Shown here piece by piece: positions 39,827 through 48,793 of a DNA stretch of 64,000 nt (position 1 is its first letter; every line of letters starts with the position of its first letter). The notes below the pieces were generated by a model. It ran no database searches. It was not told the origin of the DNA and saw only the letters and a program-made list of their open reading frames with translations. The stretch is from Candidatus Aenigmatarchaeota archaeon (lineage in GTDB: Archaea; Aenigmatarchaeota; Aenigmatarchaeia; GW2011-AR5): NCBI GenBank assembly GCA_016198685.1, contig JACQID010000006.1, positions 62,001 through 126,000 of the forward strand, read 5' to 3'. The position numbers and the translations under genes are program-made.

Positions 39827-41495
39827 GCGATTTCACCCTGTAAACGGTTCTCATATGGCCCTCGAACACTTTTTCTCCGCTAAAACTTTCAGGCAGAGAG
39901 ACAGGAATCCTTAGGATACTGTCGTTGTGGAGCACTATGTATTCCACGCCGTATTTTTCCATGTAGCTGTAAAAGTCTGCCTCATTCGTGTAATACGGGA
40001 ATTGTAGCACATTCATGGAAGCTTGAGAATAATACTCATAGAAATACGGAAATGAGTCCACCATGAGCGTCGCGTTTTTGAGGCCGGTAGGAATTATAAA
40101 ATCCTGGAAAAGCCTGTATGTGTTCAGGGAACTCTCGCCTTTTGCGTCAAGATCCGCATATGCAAACGATATAAAAAGCAAGTCAACTGCTATTATGAAA
40201 AGCATTGCAAGGATCATGAGATTCTTTCTTATTTTTTCTGTCAATACAGGAAGGTTCGATAAATTGATTATGCCTATTGCTGAAAAGAGGGCAAATATCG
40301 GTATTAGATGAAAGAGATACCTTGCAACAGGAAGCGTGATAGAGAGCGTGATATAAGTCATCGCGACATAGGCGAATAGTGCGGCTGCGTATTTCTTGCG
40401 AAGCCCGGATTTCCATGCCCCTAAAATCGCCAAGAGAAACAACAGTGGATTCCCAAAAACCAAAACCGGCGTCTGGTATATATAGCCGGCCATGGTATTG
40501 GCGTATTCTTTTATGACCATGGCGGGATCGCGGAGTGCCACATCGACGAAGGTTTCAGGTACTGTATCAAGTGAATATACATAATGGCTGAAATCGCGCC
40601 CTCCATATGCTCCTACTATAAGATATCCAAGATCGCTGGCAAATGGCCCTCCTGCAACCTCCATATTGCGCATAAGCCAGGGTGAAACGATGATGACAAA
40701 TATGGCAATTATTGCCGCGGTTCTTATCATGGCAGTTTTAAGCGAGCCGGTTTCGGACCAGAGATAAGCGGTTATCGCCAAGGGGAAGGCGTATATGGCC
40801 TGATAACGTACAAGATAAGAAACCGCAAGCATCATGCCGGCGAATATATAATCAATAGGACTCTCTTTCAGCCGGAAAACGGCAAGGAGGAAAAGCGTGC
40901 CGGCAAGCATGAATGCAAGTTCTGTATGGACAACACGGGAGTTGGCAAAGACAGTCCAATCGAAAGAAAGTAATACTGCGCCAAGGATGGACGCCTTATC
41001 TCCAGAGACTTTCCTGAAAAAAAGATATCCGGCCACCGGAACAAGAGAACTTAATATGACAGATAAAAACTTCTCGACAAAAAACGAAACTCCAAGAAGC
41101 TTGTAAAATAACGCTATGGCGTACGGCATGAGCGGAGCCCGGGATGTCTCTGGGAAAGGGATTGAATCTTTTCTAAGCATGACATCCCATAAAGAGCTAG
41201 AAATGAAACCTTCGCCGCGATAAATATGCATTGCTATTGAAGAATAGTGGGCGCCATCATGATAATAGAAGCTCTCTGGAACATAGAACGAGAGAGCAAG
41301 CTTCATTGCAAAATTAGCCAAGAATATGATGCATATTATGACAATAGGGTTTGCTTTTTCTGCGGCTGTAAGAATTTTTGAAACCTCAACTCGCAGTGAT
41401 TGAAATATATCGGGAAATGATATTGCCGCAGCTGCCGCGAAAGAGAATAGCGATATCAAGGCGCTTAGTGCTCTTCCCATCTCAGGCGTAAGCAA
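39819..41495 (-). CDS. GT39/GT83-like membrane glycosyltransferase (GT-C)
   Basis: 558 residues with about twelve TM segments. The first external loop holds Y-V-P-E-S-F-Y-Y-H-D-G-A-H-Y, and R-A-P-L-M-P-Y near residue 120 matches the PMT/ArnT family, which use polyprenyl-phosphate sugars. The listed start is TTG at 41495 (ATG at 41480 also possible). The same frame stays open upstream to 41588 and encodes a further hydrophobic helix behind GAGGTG, so the true start may be a rarer codon near 41577. It follows the GT2 gene in the same operon. Confidence 0.8.
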   Translation of the reverse strand: MLTPEMGRALSALISLFSFAAAAAISFPDIFQSLRVEVSKILTAAEKANPIVIICIIFLANFAMKLALSFYVPESFYYHDGAHYSSIAMHIYRGEGFISSSLWDVMLRKDSIPFPETSRAPLMPYAIALFYKLLGVSFFVEKFLSVILSSLVPVAGYLFFRKVSGDKASILGAVLLSFDWTVFANSRVVHTELAFMLAGTLFLLAVFRLKESPIDYIFAGMMLAVSYLVRYQAIYAFPLAITAYLWSETGSLKTAMIRTAAIIAIFVIIVSPWLMRNMEVAGGPFASDLGYLIVGAYGGRDFSHYVYSLDTVPETFVDVALRDPAMVIKEYANTMAGYIYQTPVLVFGNPLLFLLAILGAWKSGLRKKYAAALFAYVAMTYITLSITLPVARYLFHLIPIFALFSAIGIINLSNLPVLTEKIRKNLMILAMLFIIAVDLLFISFAYADLDAKGESSLNTYRLFQDFIIPTGLKNATLMVDSFPYFYEYYSQASMNVLQFPYYTNEADFYSYMEKYGVEYIVLHNDSILRIPVSLPESFSGEKVFEGHMRTVYRVKSHE

Positions 41496-41588
41496 ATCCG
41501 TAGTAACGATCCGGTTGGGCAGGTCGTTAAGAGCTAAAAATGCCAGTCCGGCTATGATGAAAAGAATGACTGCATTTATTTTCGTGGT

Positions 41589-42371
41589 TCACACCTCTGT
41601 TGCGAATTTACGGCTCTTGACAAGCCCGCGGCTGCTCAGGGTATACTCAAGCAATGTTTTCAGGATGGAAAGGGAATATTTCACGCTTTCCGTGAAAGGT
41701 ATCCCGTATCCGCTGTCAGGTCCGTAGTATGTGGGTATAGGTATCTCCTTTATAACAAACTTTTTCTGCACTATCTGAATGAGTATTTCTGTATCGAAAA
41801 AATACCTGTCTGTCAGTTTCTCAAAATTGATCTGCTTAAGGTGGGCGCAACTGTATGCGCGAAAGCCGGAATGGAACTCAGTTAGCTTGGTGCCGAGGAC
41901 AAGATTCTCTATTGCCGTCAATACTTTGCTCCCTATGAGCTTATAGAAAGGCATACCGCCCTTGCGCGGGTTTCCCAGCATACGCGATCCATATACCAGA
42001 GCGCATGTACCGTCCATAAGCGACAGGGCTTCTATTATTTTTTCGTTGCCCGGGTGCTGCTTGTCGCCATGCACCATAAAAACTATTGCATAGCCGTTGT
42101 CTATCGCGTACCTGTAAGCGACTTTCTGCGTGCCGCCGTATCCGAGATTATGGGGATTTTTCTTAAGAATCAAGTTGCTCATGGTGTGCTGCTTTTTGTA
42201 TTGTAAAACGGCATCGGATGTGTTATCAGCACTGCCGTCGTCTATGACAAGTATGGTTGCGTTCTTTCTAATGCCTGAGGGAATATCATCTATGACCCTG
42301 GCAACAGTCCTTTCGCAGTTATATGCGGGTATGAAGATGCAAACTTTGGCTGTAGCTTTCATTTTCGCCAC
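41589..42371 (-). CDS. GT2 glycosyltransferase (polyprenyl-phosphate hexose synthase-like)
   Basis: 260 residues. I-P-A-Y-N-C-E-R-T near residue 13, I-D-D-G-S-A-D-N-T near 44, V-H-G-D-K-Q-H-P in place of D-x-D near 99, and G-S-R-M-L-G. Second-half G-F-R-A-Y-S segment is typical of DPM/GtrB-like GT2. It lies just upstream of the GT39-like membrane GT, and a GT2 that charges polyprenyl phosphate for a following GT-C enzyme is a common arrangement (inference). Confidence 0.85.
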   Translation of the reverse strand: MAKMKATAKVCIFIPAYNCERTVARVIDDIPSGIRKNATILVIDDGSADNTSDAVLQYKKQHTMSNLILKKNPHNLGYGGTQKVAYRYAIDNGYAIVFMVHGDKQHPGNEKIIEALSLMDGTCALVYGSRMLGNPRKGGMPFYKLIGSKVLTAIENLVLGTKLTEFHSGFRAYSCAHLKQINFEKLTDRYFFDTEILIQIVQKKFVIKEIPIPTYYGPDSGYGIPFTESVKYSLSILKTLLEYTLSSRGLVKSRKFATEV

Positions 42372-42372
42372 T

Positions 42373-43113
42373 TCATTCGGAAATATGTAATTTTCCCCAA
42401 CGATTGCTGTCGAGGGTCATGTCCTGCGTGAGTTTCACTCCACCCTTTTTTAGATAATCGGCATAAGAAATCGGCTTCACATCAGGCGTTGTAATTTTAG
42501 CAAGTTCATACATGCTCATTTTTCTGTCACCGGCTATGTGAAGTATGCCTGTCCTGTTTTCGTCCAGCGCTTTCTTTATTCCTTTAGCCAGATCGTCGGC
42601 AAAGAGATAAGTGCCCCACCTGTCCGTGAACGCGCCTTCATATGGCCATTTTTCCCGGGGGACGAAGTTGCCGCGAACTATAAGTGTCTTAAGAGATGCT
42701 GCCTGAACTGCAGCTTCGGCCATGGCCTTAGTGGCGCCGTAAAAATTATCGGGGTCAGGCGTATCGTCCTCCGTGTACATTCCTTTATCGCCCCTGAAAA
42801 CGCATGGCGTTGACATGAGCATGAAATAGCATGCAGGATTTGCAGACTGGCATGCTCCCAGCATGTTTATTGTGCCCTTTACATTGACGGTCCATGCCTT
42901 GCTCTTGTCGCGTTCGCACTCAGGCACGCTGGTCATGGCGGCAAGATGTATAACGATATCCGGCATAGCCTTGGCAATATATTTGCGTACAGAATCTTCC
43001 CGGTTTACGTCAAGATCTCGGCTCGAAGGCTTCAGCGCCCCGGGAAATAAAATCGACAACTCCCGGCCCAGCCGTCCGCCAGAGCCAGTGATGAGCATCA
43101 TTTTGGCAGCCAT
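42373..43113 (-). CDS. RmlD-like NAD(P)-dependent sugar reductase (SDR)
   Basis: 246 residues, close to the short RmlD/WbjC form. T-G-S-G-G-R-L-G-R-E binds the cofactor, and the catalytic tyrosine and lysine are in F-Y-G-A-T-K. L-A-A-M-T-S-V-P-E-C-E is the RmlD-like segment. It follows a CapE/PseB-like dehydratase (16-nt overlap), so it may reduce the 4-keto sugar that the enzyme makes, as in the UDP-FucNAc or UDP-QuiNAc pathways. Confidence 0.82.
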   Translation of the reverse strand: MAAKMMLITGSGGRLGRELSILFPGALKPSSRDLDVNREDSVRKYIAKAMPDIVIHLAAMTSVPECERDKSKAWTVNVKGTINMLGACQSANPACYFMLMSTPCVFRGDKGMYTEDDTPDPDNFYGATKAMAEAAVQAASLKTLIVRGNFVPREKWPYEGAFTDRWGTYLFADDLAKGIKKALDENRTGILHIAGDRKMSMYELAKITTPDVKPISYADYLKKGGVKLTQDMTLDSNRWGKLHISE

Positions 43114-44084
43114 CCTGTTTTTTGCAGCAACGCTTTTATTCCCGTCCCATCCAGAAGCCTGGTGTTGGCTGACGTATATTCCAATACCTGGCCAGTCTTT
43201 CCGGGATCCATCTTCCTATAAGGAGCGATATCATAATAGTCTTCTGATTCAACTATCCGGTTCATCTCGTCTTCGGATACAAGAACCTCATGGGTCTTTT
43301 CGCCCGGTCGCATGCCGGTGTAAACTATCTTTCCTTTTCCGCCAAGTTCCTTTATCATGGCATTGGCAAGATCGACTATCTTGCAGGAAGGCGCTTTTTT
43401 GACAAGTATATGCCCATCGTCGGCGTCAGTGGCTTTTAGCACAAGGTCTATTGCATCATCGAGCGTCAAAAGGAATCTTGTCATCTCAGGATGCGTGACA
43501 GGCACGTTTTTGCCCTGTAATATGCGCTCCTTAAAGAAGGGGATAACACTGCCCCGGCTTCCTATGACGTTGCCGTAGCGGACGCACACAAATTTAGTGC
43601 CGCCCTTGCCTGAACTGTCTGAAACCATTATCCGCTCCTGTATAGCCTTGGTCATGCCCATGACATTAACAGGCTTGACCGCCTTATCAGTGCTTATGGC
43701 TATGACACGCTCTACGTTGTTTGCTATGGCTGCCGTCTTGACGTTGGAAGCGCCCAAGATATTGGTTTTGACGGCTTCCATGGGATGATATTCGCATCTG
43801 GGAACCTGCTTTATTGCAGCGGCATGATAGATTACCTGTATCCCACGGGAAGCATCAAGGATACGATCATAATCCCTCACGTCGCCAAGGACGAATTTGA
43901 TCAGGCTTAGATATTCTTCAAATTCCTCTTCCATCTGCCTCTGCTTTTCTTCGTCACGGGAAAAGACGGTTATCGAAGCAGTGCCCATAGTAAGCAGGCG
44001 CTTTACAATATGGCGTCCGAAGCTTCCGGTCCCGCCAGTGATGAGGACGTTTTTGCCCTTGATGTTAGGTGTTTGGGTTACCAT
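43098..44084 (-). CDS. UDP-N-acetylglucosamine 4,6-dehydratase, CapE/PseB family
   Basis: 328 residues. T-G-G-T-G-S-F-G-R-H near residue 16 binds NAD(P); I-S-T-D-K-A-V-K-P near residue 130 and M-G-M-T-K-A give the M-x-x-x-K form that replaces Y-x-x-x-K in this family. R-Y-G-N-V-I-G-S-R-G-S-V-I-P-F-F and G-M-R-P-G-E-K are further hallmarks. It converts UDP-GlcNAc to a 4-keto-6-deoxy sugar, in some members with C5 epimerisation. A TATA-like stretch near 44105-44115 lies 26 nt before the ATG. Confidence 0.9.
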   Translation of the reverse strand: MVTQTPNIKGKNVLITGGTGSFGRHIVKRLLTMGTASITVFSRDEEKQRQMEEEFEEYLSLIKFVLGDVRDYDRILDASRGIQVIYHAAAIKQVPRCEYHPMEAVKTNILGASNVKTAAIANNVERVIAISTDKAVKPVNVMGMTKAIQERIMVSDSSGKGGTKFVCVRYGNVIGSRGSVIPFFKERILQGKNVPVTHPEMTRFLLTLDDAIDLVLKATDADDGHILVKKAPSCKIVDLANAMIKELGGKGKIVYTGMRPGEKTHEVLVSEDEMNRIVESEDYYDIAPYRKMDPGKTGQVLEYTSANTRLLDGTGIKALLQKTGWLPK

Positions 44085-44160
44085 TCGGTATAATTGACGG
44101 AAAATGTTTTTAAATCAAGGAAAAGTGCAGGAATTTAACGTTTTGCCGGAAGTTATTCAA

Positions 44161-44802
44161 ATGGATTCCAAGAACAGGCACTGGGGCAGCAAACCGGTGC
44201 ATACAAACTCTTCTGACAAAAGGCGCGACATAATCATATCCATGATACCGTCGTCGGGAAGGATACTCGATGTAGCTTGTGGGGACGGGGCAACGCTTTC
44301 GCGGATTACCGCAGAAGAAAAGCATGGCGTGGATATAAACTCTGAGAACGTGCGAGAAGCCAAAAAACACGGCATAAAAGCTATTCAGCGTGACGTGGAT
44401 GAAGGGCTTCCATATCAGGATGGGTATTTCGATACCGTAATTACAGAAGGCCTTATACAACATTTATATTCCCCAGAAAATCTGATAGAGGAAATAGCAA
44501 GGGTTCTAAGACCAGGAGGGCTGTATATAGGCAGCATGACTAACAATTATCATTTATGGCACAGGGTAATGTATTTATTGGCAAGGCCCGAAGATTCGTT
44601 CCTTTTCCGGAATAGAGCATGGCAGATATCCTCCAGTTTCTTTACATTAAACGGGTTCAAAAAACTGCTTTCTAAACATTTTGAGATAATCAGCTGTACC
44701 GCAAAACCCGGAAGATTTTCATCAGTATTTCCATCCGTTTTCGGCTGGGATATTGTATGGAAAGTCAGGAAATGTGCAGAGAGAAGAAAAACGCACTTAT
44801 AA
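44161..44802 (+). CDS. Class I SAM-dependent methyltransferase
   Basis: 213 residues from the ATG at 44161. L-D-V-A-C-G-D-G-A-T near residue 37 is SAM motif I, V-D-I-N is motif II, and I-T-E-G-L-I-Q-H-L replaces the usual D-x-x-E-H. A longer start at 44104 is in frame, but its codon falls in the promoter of the divergent gene. It is placed before a GT9 gene that has its own TATA element. The substrate is unknown, probably a sugar. Confidence 0.8.
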   Translation: MDSKNRHWGSKPVHTNSSDKRRDIIISMIPSSGRILDVACGDGATLSRITAEEKHGVDINSENVREAKKHGIKAIQRDVDEGLPYQDGYFDTVITEGLIQHLYSPENLIEEIARVLRPGGLYIGSMTNNYHLWHRVMYLLARPEDSFLFRNRAWQISSSFFTLNGFKKLLSKHFEIISCTAKPGRFSSVFPSVFGWDIVWKVRKCAERRKTHL

Positions 44803-44809
44803 TAACCAG

Positions 44810-44817
44810 TTTTTAAG
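44810..44817 (+). promoter_or_regulatory. TATA box of the GT9 gene at 44839
   Basis: TTTTTAAG at 44810-44817 lies 25 nt before the ATG at 44839 and supports that start over the in-frame TTG at 44821. Confidence 0.45.
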
Positions 44818-44838
44818 TTTTTGCCACATCAATACAGT

Positions 44839-45903
44839 ATGGGTTATAGCAGTGGCAAGGTTGCCGTAGATTGCATATTTTTCCGGGGAGACGTGCCGTG
44901 CAAACCGCATAAAGAAAAAGGCGCAAAATGCAAGTGCGAATTCTATATAAAACGCGGCAAAAGGATACTCATAATAAAGCTGGGCGCCATGGGCGATGTT
45001 TTGCGTTCAACACCAATCACTGAAAGGCTTAGAAAGCTCTATCCCGGGTGTGAAGTCACGTGGATAAGCAATTATCCCGATCTTGCTAGGAAAGCCGCGG
45101 ATATAGTCATGGGATTCAATGAAAGGACTGTCGTGACCCTGATGGCAGACGAATTCGACATATTATACAATTTTGACAAGGACAAGGAAGCATGTGCATT
45201 AGCTTCGCTCGTAAAAGCGAAAATGAAAAAAGGCTTTGTGCTCCAAGACGGTAAATGTGCTCCTGCAGATAAGGATGCCGAACACAAGTTTGTGACAGGC
45301 GTTTTCGACGATGAGAGCAAGAAGAATACCAAGACATATCAGGAGGAAATGTTTGAAATCGCGGGTCTTGATTACGAAGGCGAAAAATATGCCATGGAGT
45401 CCGAGGAATTCAATGGAAATATCCCTCAGGGGAAGCTCATAGGCCTGAATACCGGCGGGGCAGAAAGATGGACTGCGCGTCTTTGGCCGGAATCCCAATG
45501 GCAGCAGCTAGCTCTTTTGCTAAAGAAGAAGGGATATATTCCTCTGCTTCTAGGTGGAGAAGCCGAAGATCAGAAGAATAAAAGAATCGCCGCCACGACC
45601 GGGGCGGTTTATTTGGGCTATTTTTCTTTCAGCCAGTTTGCAGGCCTTGTCAAGAAATGCGAAGCAGTCGTAACCTGCGTAACTCTTGGTTTCCACGTTG
45701 CGGTCGGTATGGAAAGAAAAATAATACTTCTCAATAATATATTCAACAAGCACGAATTTGACCTCTACGGAAAGGGCGTGATAATAGAGCCGCCCAAGGC
45801 ATGCGCGTGCTTCTATAAGAGCGAGTGCGTCTATGGAAGAAGCTGCATGAATGATATAACGGCCGAAACTGTTGCCGCTGCCGTGGAAAAATTAGGGGCG
45901 TGA
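44839..45903 (+). CDS. GT9 glycosyltransferase with N- and C-terminal Cys clusters
   Basis: 354 residues. K-L-G-A-M-G-D-V-L-R-S-T-P near residue 48 and N-T-G-G-A-E-R-W-T-A-R-L-W-P near 215 are GT9 motifs. The usual D-S-G-P-M-H motif is replaced by T-C-V-T-L-G-F-H-V-A. An N-terminal group of cysteines (C-I-F-F-R-G-D-V-P-C ... C-K-C) and a C-terminal set (C-A-C-F ... C-V-Y-G-R-S-C) suggest a metal or disulfide-stabilised site. It overlaps the next gene by 4 nt at the GTGA, in an operon with the DegT-like and GMD genes. Confidence 0.8.
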   Translation: MGYSSGKVAVDCIFFRGDVPCKPHKEKGAKCKCEFYIKRGKRILIIKLGAMGDVLRSTPITERLRKLYPGCEVTWISNYPDLARKAADIVMGFNERTVVTLMADEFDILYNFDKDKEACALASLVKAKMKKGFVLQDGKCAPADKDAEHKFVTGVFDDESKKNTKTYQEEMFEIAGLDYEGEKYAMESEEFNGNIPQGKLIGLNTGGAERWTARLWPESQWQQLALLLKKKGYIPLLLGGEAEDQKNKRIAATTGAVYLGYFSFSQFAGLVKKCEAVVTCVTLGFHVAVGMERKIILLNNIFNKHEFDLYGKGVIIEPPKACACFYKSECVYGRSCMNDITAETVAAAVEKLGA

Positions 45904-45905
45904 AC

Positions 45906-47117
45906 ATGGAAAAAATAGATCACCAGATAGGAATAGGATGCCTGGAAATTACCGATAAGGAAAAAGAGTATGTTATGGATACGCTGGACAAAAAGAGACT
46001 CAGCCATGGCCCTTATCTGACAAAGCTTGAAAATACTATTGCTTCATTGCATGGGTGCAAATACGGAATTTCGATGAACAGCGGAACGAGCGCGCTGCGT
46101 ACAGCAGTCGCATGCCTGAAAGAAACAGAAGGCTGGAAGGACGGGGACGAGATACTCGTGCCTGCAGTGACGTTCATAGCGACCTCGAACGTCATAATAA
46201 GCAACGGCTTGAAGCCTGTTTTCGTGGATGTGGAGCCTGACTATTACAATATTGACCCGGTAAAGATAGAAGAGAAAATAACTGAAAGGACAAAAGGCAT
46301 GATAATAGTCCATCAATTCGGCCTTGCTTGCGACATGGATCCTATCATGGAACTTGTAAGGAAGCATAAGCTGAAACTGATAGAAGATACATGCGAGACT
46401 ATGTTCGTAGGTTATGGCGGAAAGCCTGTAGGGTCTTTTGCCGACATATCCTGCTTCTCCACGTATGTTGCGCATCTTATAACGACAGGGGTCGGCGGCA
46501 TAGCAACTACCAATAATCCTGAATATGCCGTCATACTCAAGAGCCTTGCAAACCATGGACGCGATTCGATATACATAAACATAGACGATGACAGGACCAG
46601 TGACGAGAAGAAGCTCTTTGATATTGTTGAGAGGCGATTCAAATTCGTGCGATTGGGTTATAGCTATCGGATAACTGAAATGGAAGGGGCTATAGGTGTA
46701 GCACAACTTGAGAGAAAAGATGAAATACTTCGCAAGCGACAGAACAATGCCGCTTACCTGACAGAACATTTGAAACAATACGGCGATTTTATCCAGCTTC
46801 CGGCCACGCGGCCCAAATGCGAGCATGCATTCATGATGTATCCCATAGTGGTAAAAGCGGGAAGCTTTACTAAGAGGGATATTGTAAATTTCCTTGAGAA
46901 GAATAATATTGAAACGCGTGACATGAATCCGCTGATAAACCAGCCCGTCTACATCAGATTATTCGGCAATATAGAAGACCAGTATCCTGTATCCAAATGG
47001 ATAAACGAGAACGGATTCTACATAGGATGCCACCAGGAAATCACGCAAAAAGAACTGGAATATATAATTATCAAGTTCGGGGAATTCTTTGCTCAGCTTA
47101 AAAATACTGGAGTATAG
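45906..47117 (+). CDS. DegT-family PLP enzyme with His in place of the Schiff-base Lys (ColD/RfbH-like 3-dehydratase candidate)
   Basis: 403 residues of the aspartate-aminotransferase fold: N-S-G-T-S-A-L-R near residue 58 (phosphate binding), E-D-T-C-E-T near 160. Where aminotransferases have F-x-x-T-K-x-I-T-T-G-E-G-G, this protein reads F-S-T-Y-V-A-H-L-I-T-T-G-V-G-G, so the PLP lysine is histidine (H190). The same change defines ColD and RfbH/DdhC, which use PMP to remove the C3 hydroxyl of a 4-keto-6-deoxysugar; N-H-G-R-D-S also resembles RfbH. The adjacent GDP-mannose 4,6-dehydratase would supply a ColD substrate. The ATG at 45906 is used; a GTG at 45900 is an alternative. Confidence 0.75.
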   Translation: MEKIDHQIGIGCLEITDKEKEYVMDTLDKKRLSHGPYLTKLENTIASLHGCKYGISMNSGTSALRTAVACLKETEGWKDGDEILVPAVTFIATSNVIISNGLKPVFVDVEPDYYNIDPVKIEEKITERTKGMIIVHQFGLACDMDPIMELVRKHKLKLIEDTCETMFVGYGGKPVGSFADISCFSTYVAHLITTGVGGIATTNNPEYAVILKSLANHGRDSIYINIDDDRTSDEKKLFDIVERRFKFVRLGYSYRITEMEGAIGVAQLERKDEILRKRQNNAAYLTEHLKQYGDFIQLPATRPKCEHAFMMYPIVVKAGSFTKRDIVNFLEKNNIETRDMNPLINQPVYIRLFGNIEDQYPVSKWINENGFYIGCHQEITQKELEYIIIKFGEFFAQLKNTGV

Positions 47118-47125
47118 TGGTATTG

Positions 47126-48085
47126 ATGCGTGCACTTATAACCGGAGTAACAGGTTTTGTAGGCAGCCACATGGCGGAATTTCTCTTAAATAAGGGCGTA
47201 GAAGTTCATGGCGCCAAAAGATGGCGAAGCCCCATGGACAATATAAAACACATCCGGAATGAGATAACGCTTGAAGAATGCGAGCTCCGTGATTTTGCAT
47301 CAATAAACAGGGTTATTTCCAAAGTCCGGCCGGACGTTATTTATCATCTTGCAGCCCAGTCATACGTGCCGGCAAGCTTCATATTGCCGGGCGACACGTT
47401 GGCCGTGAACGTCATAGGCACGGCCAATCTTCTTGAAGCCATACGACTGAATAAAATTGATCCTATAGTGCATATATGCAGCTCCTCTGAAGTATACGGG
47501 CAAGTGCGCCCCGAGGAAGTGCCGATAAAAGAAACCAATCCGCTAAGGCCCGTTTCTCCATATGCTGTAAGCAAAGTAGGGGAAGACATGCTCGGTTATC
47601 AGTATTTTGTTTCATACGGCATAAGGACCATAAGAACACGGATGTTCACGCACACGGGAGCTCGCCGAGGAGAATTTTTCGTTGAATCCTCTTTCGCAAA
47701 ACAGATTGCGGAAATAGAAAAGGGCGTGAAGAAAGAGCCATTCGTAAACGTCGGCAATCTTGAGTCTATAAGGACTTTTGCTGACGTAAGGGATGCCGTG
47801 CGTGCATACTGGTTGCTGACCGAAAAATGCAGGCCGGGTGAAGTCTATAACATCGGCGGCAATGCTACGATGAAAGTGGGCGAGATGTTGCAGAAGCTCA
47901 TAGCGATGTCAGAGATGAAGGATATTATAAAGCCGCGTATTGATCCTTCCCTGCTCAGGCCAAGCGACGTGACGCTCCAGATACCTGACACTACTAAATT
48001 CTCCAAGGAAACGGGATGGAAACCTGAAATTCCGTTTGAAAAGACCATGAAAGATATACTTGACTATTGGCGGGCAAGGGTGTAA
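47126..48085 (+). CDS. gmd: GDP-mannose 4,6-dehydratase
   Basis: 319 residues. T-G-V-T-G-F-V-G-S-H, S-S-S-E-V-Y-G and Y-A-V-S-K are the SDR motifs; F-T-H-T-G-A-R-R-G-E-F-F-V-E-S near residue 170 is characteristic of GMD. It makes GDP-4-keto-6-deoxymannose from GDP-mannose. It starts within a few bases of the stop of the ColD-like gene (GTG at 47117 is an alternative start). The pairing suggests a GDP-3,6-dideoxy sugar such as a colitose relative. Confidence 0.88.
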   Translation: MRALITGVTGFVGSHMAEFLLNKGVEVHGAKRWRSPMDNIKHIRNEITLEECELRDFASINRVISKVRPDVIYHLAAQSYVPASFILPGDTLAVNVIGTANLLEAIRLNKIDPIVHICSSSEVYGQVRPEEVPIKETNPLRPVSPYAVSKVGEDMLGYQYFVSYGIRTIRTRMFTHTGARRGEFFVESSFAKQIAEIEKGVKKEPFVNVGNLESIRTFADVRDAVRAYWLLTEKCRPGEVYNIGGNATMKVGEMLQKLIAMSEMKDIIKPRIDPSLLRPSDVTLQIPDTTKFSKETGWKPEIPFEKTMKDILDYWRARV

Positions 48086-48087
48086 TT

Positions 48088-48792
48088 GTGGATGTTTCTG
48101 TAGTTCTTCCTACCCTCAATGAAGCGCAGAACATAGAGAGCCTTGTAGATAGCCTGGAAGCGGTCTTGAAGAAGGCTAAACTAACAAGCGAACTCATAAT
48201 CGTGGATGATGAAAGTGAAGACGGAACTGCCGCGATAGCACGTAAGCTGAATACAAGATACGGAAATATCAAGACACTCGTCAGGACTGTTCGCGATGGA
48301 GCGGGAGCCGCGCATCTTCACGGCTACAAAAATGCGCGCGGTAAAATCGTGATTTCTATGGAATCTGACAATTCATGTGATGTCAACGATTTGCCAACAA
48401 TAGTGCAAAAAATAAACGCAGGCTATGATTTAGTCGTTGCCTCGCGATACGCCAAGGCCGGAAGCACCAACAAATCTGCAGCTAACATGATCATAAGCAG
48501 ATTAGGCAATATTTTCATTTCTACAATATCGGGAATAAGAATAAGCGACTTTACCATCGCATATCGCGGATTTCGCCGTGAAATAATCGAGAGAGTCGAA
48601 TGCAGGGAAAAGGACGGTAATCCCTTCCTCATGGAATTCATATTGAAAGCGAATAGAGCCGGATACAAAAAAATAACGGAGATACCTACGGTATACAGGG
48701 AAAGAGAATTCGGCGTGAGCAAGAACAAACTCATAAAAGCAATACCCCGTACGTTCTTCGCTGCAGTAAGGATAACGCTTACAGGCGCATGA
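48088..48792 (+). CDS. GT2 glycosyltransferase (Dol-P-sugar synthase-like)
   Basis: 234 residues. L-P-T-L-N-E-A-Q-N-I near residue 7, I-V-D-D-E-S-E-D-G-T near 37, E-S-D-N-S for the metal motif near 91, and a second R-E-F-G-V-S-K-N-K near the end match DPM1-like GT2. The GTG at 48088 is chosen because AAGGGTG lies 5-7 nt upstream; a TTG at 48067 is in frame and would overlap the gmd gene. No TM segment is evident. Confidence 0.85.
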   Translation: MDVSVVLPTLNEAQNIESLVDSLEAVLKKAKLTSELIIVDDESEDGTAAIARKLNTRYGNIKTLVRTVRDGAGAAHLHGYKNARGKIVISMESDNSCDVNDLPTIVQKINAGYDLVVASRYAKAGSTNKSAANMIISRLGNIFISTISGIRISDFTIAYRGFRREIIERVECREKDGNPFLMEFILKANRAGYKKITEIPTVYREREFGVSKNKLIKAIPRTFFAAVRITLTGA

Positions 48793-48793
48793 A

